From assembly GCF_023856365.1 (NCBI RefSeq), contig NC_064539.1:16381519-16445518 (forward strand): DNA of 64,000 nucleotides. The letters run 5' to 3'. The notes under the pieces were generated by a model that was not told the DNA's origin, searched no databases, and worked only from the letters and a program-made list of their open reading frames with translations. The DNA comes from Brienomyrus brachyistius. Its lineage: Eukaryota > Chordata > Actinopteri > Osteoglossiformes > Mormyridae. A program made the translations under genes and the position numbers. This document shows, piece by piece, positions 24,319 through 37,993 of the stretch (positions are counted from its first letter, which is position 1; the number at the start of each line of letters is the position of its first letter).

Positions 24319-25890
24319 CTTTCAAGTTTTTGTTTTACCTGCAAATGAAAAATATCATAGTAATAAAATTTCAGAATTGCCATGTACATTTCTGATGCAA
24401 TCCTACAAAACCATACAAGCAATGCTTGTGTGACATTTTGGAGAAATCAACCTCACGTTCATAGATAAACGTTCATGGAGGTTCTCATAATGTAAATATT
24501 CTGAAATAAATACATAATCACCACTGTCATTTGTCCTATTTTGAACAAAGTAACCATACAGAAGACCTCGAAATGCATATGCTGTATGTTTGCCAAGACC
24601 TGTCATGTTCATCTTTACTACGGAAGCCAAAGAAAATGCTGTTTCATGAAAGACTAACCGCAGAAAGACTCCACTGAACACGCCATCTCATACGGAAAAG
24701 TACGGCAGATGTATTCCCAGCCTTAGTTTACATGTCGTTGGTGAGAATAATCTCGGTTATTATAAACAGCCCAGAATAAAGATCACAGTACGAGGCAGCA
24801 GCCATGTCGGCGCCAGAGACGCAACCCAAAGCGTAGCACAAAATATCATAACGTAGCATTTACTGAGTGCACATAGGAACTTAAACAAATAACCCGCATC
24901 ACTATACTGTGCAACGTCATACTTGGAAATAACTTTTAGCCACCTTACTGTTCAGCGACAGAATGATGATAATACCTGTTAACTCCATCTGTCAATATTC
25001 AGATACAGTCTAATGACAGCAGCGGCAGTCACGACACACCTTGATTAAACGATACGTCGTTACTGTTGGATTTTACCCAGCCCGCATTGAATATGATAGC
25101 GCATCCTGCAGATAAACAGGCCCCGTTTTTACTTCTTAACACCTGGGTAGGAGCATCCGCCAGTAAAAGGGGATGACAGACGGGCGTCTGCACAGCGAAT
25201 CCCCAGTTAAGAGACGTATTCACCTCCTCCACGTAATGCAAAGTCGGTGATCGGAGATATTCATTTCGACGGGCAGAACTGAGGAAGAGAGACCCAGCTG
25301 ATGCCACGGAGAGATGCCAGCCCCCGTCCAGTTATTTACAACATGGTTCGCGTCAGCTTTGTTGTGTTTCCGGTGCCCGAATAGTCAGCGGCTGCATCCA
25401 CAGACGGCGGAGTGGCTTCGGTTTTGTGATCATGATACACGATACAGCTACGTGAATTATAAAGGAACAAAGATAATCAGAAACGAGGATGGTGTTCATA
25501 TCATGGATAATAATGCTTGCTAGACACTAGTAAATATTATTGTGGCCTGCACACATGTGAACGTTACACTTTAAACAGACATGGAATCCCGTAGCATTTG
25601 CTACATCTTCCAAACAAAATGTAACAAGCATGATTTCAGAAAGCTAAAATCTGTAAGAAAATGACACAAACCAAAAAACAAAGACAACGGGTACGTGAGA
25701 CAAAACGATTTGGGGTATACGCAGTACAGCGCGTCACATCCGGTTTATGAATAATTCTCAACTGGAATTTCCGCTTAATATACTGAGCATGCGCTGTCGC
25801 TGAGTCACGTGATTAAGCATCGTCGCGCTCAAGCCCCAGAAGGTAGATCGTAAAGGAGTTGAGGTTTATATCCGAAATTGGATCGTAATA
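24319..25890. promoter_or_regulatory. Bidirectional promoter region, USP20 / C9orf78
   Basis: The first coding exon of USP20 begins at an acceptor at 24338 (tttgcag on the minus strand). A donor-like aag|gtgtgt at 25040 (minus) suggests an untranslated USP20 exon in about 25041-25300. The C9orf78 side holds an NRF1-type gcatgcgc at 25787-25794 and tgagtcacgtga at 25801-25812, which overlaps an AP-1 site and an E-box. The C9orf78 ATG is 80 bp further on. The rest has no gene. Confidence 0.6.
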
Positions 25891-28571
25891 ATGCCGCCTT
25901 CAAAGAATTTCAGGAGAAGGAAAGCTGACTCGGATGACGAGGAGGATGAGGAGATAACTGCCGAAGTCAGGTGACTAGTTAGTTATCTCGTTGGCTACAC
26001 GGTTTCTCATAGTTTACTGGATCGTGTTAAAATGTCGGATGGATATACAGTATTTATGTAACTGTGTATTTCTAAGGAATTACATTCGGCAAGTGGAATC
26101 AGAATCATTAAACGCGAATGTAAACAATGCCGCGCTTCCGTGTTTGCTTCGGGAATGGCTCTGATTTCTGCTGTCTAATGTCATCTTCTCATTTGTACTC
26201 CGTATTTAACACAGGTCTAAAGTGGACGAGGTCAAAGAAATTCAGAGTTTACGTAAGAGACAAAGCGGCGTAAGGTAATTTTCGTAAATAAAATACATGT
26301 AATTAACTCAGCCACCAGCGGAAGAGAAACCCTTGTAAACTTTTGCATATTCTTCAATTTGCTTTATTAGGATAAAATCTGTGAAAAATGGCAAGAGCTG
26401 AGGTCTGGTCCTTGGTATAGAAACTGTAATCAGAGATAATCCTTATATTTCACACCTCAGGAAAATGGTTCTAAGGAAACGTTACATGTCATATTAAGGT
26501 TTTTTTTGTTACATGTCATAATTTGACAAATTTCTAATTCTTTGTTTCAGTATAGTATCATTGCTGGTTGGTGAGAAACTGCCACCGGAAGCTGAGATTG
26601 AGGTGGGTTCTGCACAGTTTACTAAAAGCCTATCTCGTCTGTTGGCGCTACTTATTCTGGTGAAGGTCACAGTGCTTGTTAAACCAGTTTTATGTAAAGC
26701 TGCCTAAAAGTTATATCTTATATGTTAAAAATTGAATTTGAATACTATGGTTCATAATAAGACACACGTGATGCTTGTGGAAACATTACTCAGCTTCAGC
26801 TGTTTGTCGGCTCTAGGTACAGTACAGTGCCAGATGTACTTTTAGCATTGCTGTATCTTTATTATCATGTACTGTATTATTATTATTATTATTATTATTG
26901 TTGTTCATTCTTGCCTACAGACCTGATTTCTGCCTCTATAAAAAAACGGGTTCTTTCTTTTGTTTTTCCAGGATGATCCTTTTAAGCTGAAGACGGGAGG
27001 TGTTGTTGATATGAAAAAGGTTAAAGACCGAAACAGAGACATGTAAGAATGCAAATGGTTACAAATATTAATGTTTTCAATGGATACTTATATTCATGTG
27101 ATGTCACTTGCATTGTATTATTTGTTAAGGGAGCTAAATGATGTGTTTGTGATTGATTCTTCAGCACCCAGGATGAAACCGACCTTAATCTGGGAACATC
27201 TTTTTCTGCCGAGACCAATCGAAGAGACGAAGACGCTGATATGTATGTCTTTCATTTTGTGGCTTGTACCCCTTTACACTTGGAGGAAACTTTATATTTA
27301 TATTTAAATGATATTTAACCACAATGTAACATTTTTGTCATTATCCATCATTATCTGTATGATTTGAGAGTGTTTGGTTCAAATATTATGCATATTTCTG
27401 GGTCCAAGTTAAAGCTAAGTATTTTGCTAATATTATTTTGAAGAAAATATTTATTCGGATTTATAATCTTATTACTGCAGTTGCTGGTAACAATTTTGTA
27501 GTGACTGAAACAAATTAAAGAAACAGATTGTAAGAATGGAGATTTTAAACTTTATACGACATGGTAATTATATTAGGAAGGTTACGACTGCAGTTATTGT
27601 GCTAAAATAATTTCAGCAACCCCAAGGCACAACATGGTCATTCCTTATTCTCTACAGATTCTTACTCTGTCGCTGTTTTTCTACTAGGATGAAATACATC
27701 GAGACGGAGCTGAAGAAAAAGAAAGGTATGATAGAGACAGAGGAGCAGAAAGTAAAAGCCAAGAATGCAGAAGACCTCCTTTACGAGCTGCCAGAGAACA
27801 TCCGCGTGGCCTCTGCCAAGAAGACGGAGGAGATGCTCTCCAACCAGATGCTGAGCGGAATCCCAGAGGTGGACTTGGGCATAGAGTGAGTTTGATGAAA
27901 CGTAAAGCGCAGCATTCAGTATCTTTTATGTGCTCAGAATGTAGAGGCTACGGTGACTGGAAATTAGCTCATATTGAATCATTGTGTCATAGTTGACGAT
28001 TTATTTCTTTCAACCCTTTTAAGCGCCAAGATCAAAAACATCATCTACACAGAGGAAGCTAAAGCCAGGCTCATAGCCGAACAGAGGAACAAAAAGAAAG
28101 ATAGCGGGACCTCCTTCGTGCCCACCAACATTGCAGTCAATTACGTCCAGCACAACCGCTGTAAGTAAGAGCCACACAGAGTAACGAGTGAAATGTATTG
28201 CAGCCGTATCATGTGAATTTATGCTTAGTTGGAGATTTGTGCACACTTATCCATGGGCTCACTTTACACTCGTGATTGTAGTTTACCACGAAGATGTTAA
28301 TGCACCAGCCAGACGACATCGCGAGGAGCCCAAGGCACGACCTCTCCGCGTGGGAGACACTGAAAAGCCTGAAGCGGAGAGTAAGTCCCGCGTGACCGGA
28401 GAGTGCCTCGCAGCTGTGCTGCGCCTCTGCAGCCGGCCGTTGGTCATGCTGAGAATGACATGGTGCTTGATTCCCACAGAGACACCCCCAAACCGGAAGA
28501 GACCAGCCAATGAAAAGGCTACTGATGATTACCACTACGAAAAGTTTAAGAAGATGAATCGCAGATACTAA
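25891..28571 (+). CDS. c9orf78: C9orf78 / TLS1 splicing-associated protein (9 coding exons)
   Basis: Small, highly charged nuclear protein of the TLS1 family, reported with the spliceosomal C complex and BRR2. Exons 25891-25970, 26215-26274, 26551-26602, 26972-27042, 27165-27242, 27688-27885, 28024-28160, 28282-28380, 28480-28571, all in frame, giving 288 residues against 289 in human. Recognition rests on VSLLVGEKLPPE, LGTSFSAETNRRDEDADM, LYELPENIRV, NQMLSGIPEVDLGI, VPTNIAVNYVQHNR and the C-terminus YHYEKFKKMNRRY. The N-terminus FRRRKADSDDEEDEEI matches the acidic/basic start of the family. The first ATG is used. It is divergent from USP20, as in human. Confidence 0.96.
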
Positions 28572-28681
28572 AAGCTGATTTATATCCTCTGTTTCATTAT
28601 TCTCTTTTTGTTGTCATCTGTTTTCATCTGTTTTACTTGTATTTATTTGCCTGTATTTTTTTTTCCGTTTGATTTTTAAAA

Positions 28682-28687
28682 AATAAA
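28682..28687 (+). terminator. Polyadenylation signal of C9orf78
   Basis: AATAAA 111 bp after the stop codon, followed by a T/GT-rich stretch (tttttgtttgttttg) as expected for the downstream element. Confidence 0.75.
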
Positions 28688-28719
28688 TTTACAATTTGAG
28701 GAAATGTTTTTTGTTTGTT

Positions 28720-29602
28720 TTGTTAGTTAAAATAGGGCTGTAAGTGGCGAATGATAAATTCTGCAAAATCAAGTGATGGATGGTTTTGGACAGCAAGAGG
28801 CTAATCATTTGTGATGCTGTTTATTTTAAGCTGTTGTCATAAGAAACTCCTTAACATAAAAGATTCATGGGATGGTTCAAATAAGAGCTACTGCTTGTGG
28901 CGACAATGTCTGAATACATTATAAATGTGGGATGGATCTTCTTGTTTGAGGAATAGCATAGAACTGTTTCAAACCTCGTGAACCTTGTCACTGCCCTGCT
29001 CTAATAGCTAAGATCCCAGTCACATCCTTTCACATATTGCTATTACAATTTGTGATATTTTTAGATGCATCTTGTGAAAATATCATGCATACTCTGATAA
29101 TGTTAATTTTTTAAATCGAAAAGTTTATTTTAGCCACAGCCCTGAACAGGATAAGGGAATGCATGGTTGGATGTATTCTTATACCTATTACCTAGTGTAA
29201 AATACCTCAGTCTGTCAGGTAAAAACTATATCTTATATGAACTTCTACGCTTTAAACCACGCTGTAATCATATGCTAAGCATATGCTGTGTAACGTCTGC
29301 AGAGTACACAAATGAAGAGAAAGGCATTCTAGAGTATGGAGACAAGTAGCACAGAACGTGTTAGAGAGTATCGGTTATTACAATATGTTATATATGTGTA
29401 AATATATCATTTAAAGTTAAAAAATGTCCCCTCTATGTCTAGGAATCTGTTTAATTTATGAAAGTCTATAGGAAATCCTGGTAAGTGGCTTTCTTCAAGC
29501 ATCATTTCAGTGTTAATTTACCTTTAATTAATTTATTTAGTTAATTTACTAAGCTCAACTTAAAGGCTAGCTTTGCATTGCTCAGAAAGTCCTAAAAGAA
29601 TT
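28720..29602. other. Intergenic, no gene seen
   Basis: AT-rich DNA between C9orf78 and the tail of MED22. No exon-like ORF, RNA gene or clear repeat was recognised. Confidence 0.5.
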
Positions 29603-29733
29603 TATCTGACTTGGAGATTTCAGGTCTAGTTGAGTACTCTGTGACTGTGACTCTTTATACTCAACTGGTTGGTTGAAACAAAATCCTGGTCTGGATTTGT
29701 ACTCTCTGGACCTGAAATCTCCACCTCTGGAAT
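29603..29733. mobile_element. Miniature inverted-repeat element
   Basis: The left arm ggagatttcaggtctag at about 29612 and the right arm ggacctgaaatctcc at about 29718 are inverted copies of each other, extended by gagtac / gtactc, so about 25 bp pair with few mismatches. The right part (aaaatcctggtctggatttg) recurs in inverted form near 51313-51362. Non-coding MITE, family not assigned. Confidence 0.65.
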
Positions 29734-30150
29734 TTACTAATTATATTAGTGAGACTGAAAAGAACATTCTGAGCCAAATGTCTTGTATTTTTAAAAGCAC
29801 TGCTATCAGAGACACGACCATTTTCAACACAATTTCCGTAATAGTATTTTTTCAGTTATTGCATTTTTTTTTACATTGATTGTGCTCCTGTTTACTGTCG
29901 CCCTGATAATACACTCATTATGAGTCTTGTAGTAACTCTTGTTGATTGCCATAGTCATGAATAATTTCTTTCCAGAAACTTCATTGAAGTTTATTTTTCC
30001 GTGTGCCATTATTGATTTGCCGAATGTAAAGCTAAACATATTTTCACTAATAAATACTTTAAAAGTTCTCTGATTCATGACAAATGTTACATAAATTTCA
30101 TAATTCATACGTTCCCAAGACGCCTGGAATCTGAATAATGTTTTAGGTAT
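29734..30150. other. Intergenic between the MITE and the MED22 3' end
   Basis: AT-rich, no gene seen. ORFs on both strands have no recognisable domain. Confidence 0.45.
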
Positions 30151-30156
30151 GACACT

Positions 30157-30162
30157 TTTATT
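30157..30162 (-). terminator. Candidate MED22 polyadenylation signal
   Basis: TTTATT on the plus strand, AATAAA on the minus strand, 717 bp downstream of the long-form stop codon. The region between is AT-rich and gene-free, consistent with a 3'UTR of about 0.75 kb. Confidence 0.5.
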
Positions 30163-30878
30163 AACTAAGTCATTGTTTATACAATGGAAACTACCATAGC
30201 ATACAAACCCAACTTACAAAACAAAACAAATTCAAGTATAAAGTAACAACAGCTCAAAATAATACAAAATCTATTTTTATAAAGTCAATCCTGAAACCAA
30301 AAACACAAAAAATTCACTTTTAAATATACAGTGTTAAGTAAGCCCAGATAAGGTGAAACCCACAGATGAGAACATTACCGTAACAGTCAAAGTTCTTTAA
30401 ACAGCAATGGTCATTTTCTTTACAGTATGCAAATAAAAATGCCACAAGAGGTCTAGTTTGTTCAGCTATATTACTACTTTGTGTGTTGGCTACATCCTGA
30501 CTTAACATCGAAACAAAACGAGTCATCAAAATATCCTGAGATGGAATGTGCAAGAACTAAGAGGTTCACTGCTGTTTGGCATTAGTCTAAACAACTCACT
30601 ACTTAACATCTCTCGCCTAGATCGGTTGACACTGAAACAAACTTCTAAACTACAGAAATACAAAAATCATTATGTTCACCGAGATTAACCTAGCTCAGCC
30701 TTGTGGACAACAGCTACCTGGGTCAGTTTTCAGTGGGATGTCGGAAGACACTCCTGGGTCTCTTGTGCCAGAATGCAAACTTTAATGGAGACACATACCT
30801 GCCATCATTAAAGGTTTAATGCTAACATTTGCAGCAAAAACAATGTCATGGACTCATGGAGAGATCCGCTGCCGCGCA

Positions 30879-33848
30879 TTAGGGGTGCTCGGCTGTGTTA
30901 GTGCTGTGCCCGTTGAGGTTTCCTGGAGTGGACTCCTGTGAGACTGGGCCGGCGATGTCTTCGATGCCATCAGCAGATGTGCCTGTGGGGCTGCCAGGGG
31001 AGCCACAGCTGTCCCGCCGATGGAAGGCTTCACATAAGGGCAGGTCGGCACCATCCCACAGACTGTAGCTTTCCAGAACAAAAACCCAGGTACAGAATCA
31101 GCATGGGGGGAGGGGGTGCTTGGGCACACACACACACACACACACACACACGTAGATCCACCTGAGAAGATGGATACAGCTCACACCAACAGACACATGC
31201 ATACGAAGCAGGGAGAGAGCGAACGAAAGAAGAGCTACCCTTAGAAATATCAAGACAAAAAGTGTCCAGGCCTAAGAATTAACTGTTGTACTTCCATTAC
31301 AAGTGGTATAATATTCCTTTTTGAACAGAAGGTGGCATCTTTCACATGTTCCTTCTACAATGGTGCAATACTTATATTTACCTGTAGTTTTTCATTTTTT
31401 CATTGGGTTATTAGCAGAGGGTGAAAAATTGGAAGGACTGATGTATATCAGGGGCATTATCAAATTTAAGCCAATCTGCAAGTGCTAAATGTTCCTTTGG
31501 GTAACAGTTCAATGCTACACAAACCAAAGGGAGATGTTGAAAATGTAGAAGAAGAGAGAGATTTAAAAACTCAAAAGCCTGTGGAGAAAAAGGCGCCAAG
31601 AATTAGCTGGAGGATTTCTGACGAGGAAAAAAAAGACAATAAAACTTCTCATTCTATTTTATTTCACTCCCAAAATGTGAGTGGCGCTATTTAAAGCTGA
31701 TACAAACAAGACATTAATCCGTATTAAATATAAACCATCTACTTTGATAAACTTCAAGTACATGTAATTTTTAAATGACCTGGTGTATAATGATGAGTTA
31801 CTTTACAGCAGACAAAAACCGACACTCTCATAACATACTGAGAATGCACTAAGCAAGAAAATTATATAGTCCAAATGTATGTTGCCAAAATCCACATGGG
31901 AAAAACATCCAGTCAAAGAATTATGTTTGAACTAAAAATGGAATGAAACAGATCAGAGCATCTTGTTGAAGTATAATGGCAAATCAATATAATACTTAGC
32001 CAAAACGTTATTTACCTTTAATTAATAATTTTCCCCATGGGGATCAATAAAGTATCAATTACCTTAAATCTTTGAAAGGAAAAATAATCTAAGACATTTT
32101 TTTTATAAAAAACTTTACAGTAAACATACAATGTAGTTTATGTGCTACATTAAAATTCACTTTACTTTTCAATTAAAAAAAAAGTCTTGAAATGGCATTT
32201 AATCAACTTTTCTATTAAATGGCAATATCAAATTGATTTACCATTTAGTTGCAAACTAAGAGCTACCAAAGAACACTTTCCCCTTTTCTCCAGTACAATG
32301 AGTAAAAAGTGTAAAAAACTATAAATATGAATTTTGAAGGTGCAATTCCTTTATACGTAAAAAGATTCACTGCAAGATCAAAGCTTTCTAGTGCTATGTT
32401 ATATTTTCCAGGTAATATAAGGATTATAATTCAGGTCTACACAAAAATCAGAGTTTAATCTATAACATTCTGATAAACACGAGTCATTTGCAAGTGTATG
32501 GCTTTGTTTTCATACTGCATCTCAGAAACTTCGCTTTACTTCGTAACTTTGGCTTACATGCCTTGAGCACAACTTCTCCAAGGCAAAAATTAAACATCTG
32601 AAGGTGAGTTCATTCTTTTTCTTAACTGATGGAGAAGCTGCATGTTTGAACATGCAGAAATACAAAAGTAGGTATAAACTAACAGTTTGGTTGATTTATG
32701 TATAAAATTGTTTAGAAGTGCTCACAGAAAATGAGAAATCCTACTTCAAAACATTGGCCTTGTCAAACATACTGTGAGCAAGGCACATTTTTTTGGGTTT
32801 CAGTACAAATGGGAATTAAGACTCAGTGAATTCCCTTAATCTCCTTTGACTTGGTGCTCTGGAAGGCATTTATTTACACTAGAACAACTGTGATACGAGT
32901 CTGTCTTGCTTCAACTCTTGATTAAGGTTCTATAAACGTGCCCACCGTGGGCTTTCTTCAAATTACATATTTATATTAAATTTTATACATTCTTTAAAAG
33001 GCACAAAGGGGCATAGGTATAGCCAGGGGGGTAATAGGTATGTACTCTGACTATGAGCCTATTTGTACCTGGATGAGTAATATTCTTCCTCTAGCTCGTA
33101 CAGGTCAATTGCAATCTCATCACGCAGGGCGGTGAGTTTCTTATCGCACTCTTCCTGCAGGGTGCGCAGCTGCTGGTTACGCTGGCTAATGGCCTCATTC
33201 ACTGACGGGAAGTCATTCAGGATCAGGAACTGTTTCAGGTCTGACACCAGCTTCATCAGTGACTCCCCAGCACGTACCTGTGCAAGCATATTTAAAAATA
33301 ATAATCATCAATATCCACTACAGCATCCATGGTAAACCGAAAGTTATTGAGCACCTAATGAATTGAAGACCTTGCAGAGGAAGGATATCCTGGATCTAGA
33401 AATCCAACGGTTTTGGAATGATCAGGAGGCTTGGTTACTGAGTAGATAAATGCTAAAATGTAAAGAACCTAAACACAAGATTAGGCTAAATGAACCAAGC
33501 TAAAAATCCAAAATCTTCTAACATAATACCAGTACAAACTGCTTAGCATTTACGATCACTCACAATATTTGCTGCTCTGACATGCATCTCATAATGGTCC
33601 TGTTCTCCCTGCGTTGCCCTGGAAACCTGGGTTTCGTCCTCCACCTGAAATTTTGAACAAACATTTCAGAAGAATATGCATTTATTTAATAAAGCTTTAT
33701 CTTAGCCGTCTTTTAACACACCCACCTTTGCAGTTTTGATGATCTCCGTAAAATTATCTAGAATGGACCTTATGTCATCCTTCAGCCTCTTGTTGTAGGA
33801 CTGAAGGAGAGTTTCCTTGCTTTGCGGGAGTACTCTTTGCGTGGACAT
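30879..33848 (-). CDS. med22: Mediator subunit 22 (SURF5), long isoform
   Basis: Head-module subunit of the Mediator coactivator that links transcription factors to RNA polymerase II; nuclear. Exons on the minus strand 33726-33848, 33564-33644, 33069-33277 and 30879-31068 give 200 residues, the human long-form length. Key matches: [63 protein letters not shown] and [12 protein letters not shown], then exon 4 with [14 protein letters not shown] and a poorly conserved Ser/Gly/Pro-rich tail. The Med22 helical core is residues 10-137. The last intron is about 2 kb, far longer than the others. It is divergent from RPL7A across a short promoter, as in mammals. Confidence 0.96.
31124..31151. repeat. 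(CA)n microsatellite in the long MED22 intron
   Basis: Thirteen to fourteen CA units, about 55 bp upstream in transcript sense of the last MED22 exon. The rest of this 2-kb intron (31152-33068) holds AT-rich DNA with no other gene. A ccccatggggatcaataaag phrase at 32033 recurs at the 3' end of fish retroposons. Confidence 0.85.
33059..33848 (-). CDS. med22: MED22 short isoform by retention of the last intron
   Basis: If the exon 3 donor at 33069 is not used, the frame continues AGG TAC AAA TAG and ends YYSSRYK at 33059. As I remember it, this is exactly the C-terminus of the human 140-residue MED22 isoform, and the length here (41+27+69+3) is also 140. The GT donor (AG|GTACAA) is shared between the coding and spliced readings. 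Whether fish make this transcript cannot be seen from DNA. Confidence 0.7.
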
Positions 33849-34257
33849 CTTCAGTAGCTACGATACTGTAAAAAATTCCCCGATAAGTTAATAAATAAGA
33901 AGGCGCTTGGTAAAGCGCCAAGTTCTCATAAAGCAAGCATCCTACGCAAAGCCGTAGCATCAGATACCATTGCATAATTAAACCGTACCAACTTCAGCTA
34001 TTGTGAAACATACTAAATGTAGTGTTAATTCATCGATTTCTTTCAGAATGATCATAAAAAGGCACAACGTACCTTTCAATTTACACAAATCCATATAGAG
34101 GTATAAATTTGAGACAGTACATTCCCGAAACGTAGGGAAAATTGTCGGTACCGGAACCACCCACAATGCCACAGGGCTTCTTCCTTTGACGTAGGCGGAT
34201 GTTGTCAGTACTTAAATTACCCACAATGCTTTCTCCTTCCTTTTCGTCTGATCTAAA
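33849..34257. promoter_or_regulatory. Bidirectional promoter, MED22 / RPL7A
   Basis: Only 409 bp separate the two start codons. Pyrimidine-rich gctttctccttccttttcgt (34228-34247) just before the RPL7A ATG fits a 5'-TOP initiator of ribosomal protein genes. The word acccacaatgc occurs twice (34159 and 34219), the first time beside ccggaacc, an ETS-like site. In mouse, Surf-5 and Surf-3 share such a promoter, so the arrangement is old. Confidence 0.75.
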
Positions 34258-37328
<3,071 letters not shown>

Positions 37329-37361
37329 ATACACAATGTGTCCCCTTTTCATTGTGTATAT

Positions 37362-37367
37362 AATAAA
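37362..37367 (+). terminator. RPL7A polyadenylation signal
   Basis: AATAAA 34 bp after the stop codon, the usual very short 3'UTR of a ribosomal protein gene. SURF1 ends on the other strand about 0.6 kb further right (stop at 37994), so the two genes converge. Confidence 0.85.
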
Positions 37368-37993
37368 GAGGAAAAATCAATGGCTTGCTTGTGCCACTGG
37401 GTGGAACTTTATTTGCGGCCTTCATACACATCATGTACATGCATTGATCGAAGTGCCCCGATGACTTAGCCTGTCGCGTGTTACGGGCTCCAAGTTGGTT
37501 GGAAGAGGGATGTTGGATCCTGTTTATCATGACCTACTGCAGGGGCCTGCTATCTAGCACTGTGGATTATTACGTGACAGTGACAAGTAGGCAGGCATTC
37601 TTTATCTGAACCCCTAAATGAATTTATTCTGCAGTAGGTCAGCATATGCATCATGGCTTTAACAGCCCTGATTATAATTTCAGTAAATAAGTAAAGTGAT
37701 TGCTGCTGGTTTGTAGCAAACATATGTACTATGTCCATAAAAAGCAGAAACCATTGAAGTTGAGGATGGTCCAAATTTAAAGCGAGATGGTTAAATTGTC
37801 AGTTCACACTTACTAGTTTCTAGCACTAGGGAATAGATTTAAAGAATTATGAACTGCAGTCCCTTTTAGTTCTGAAAACAAGACAACTATCCATTCAGGT
37901 AGTGAGAAGAGGACTGTGCCTTCCTGGCCTGGAGCGTAGACCTAGATGTGTCTAGCGTGATCTTGCTAATTAAATCTACAAAGACTTCAGGTG

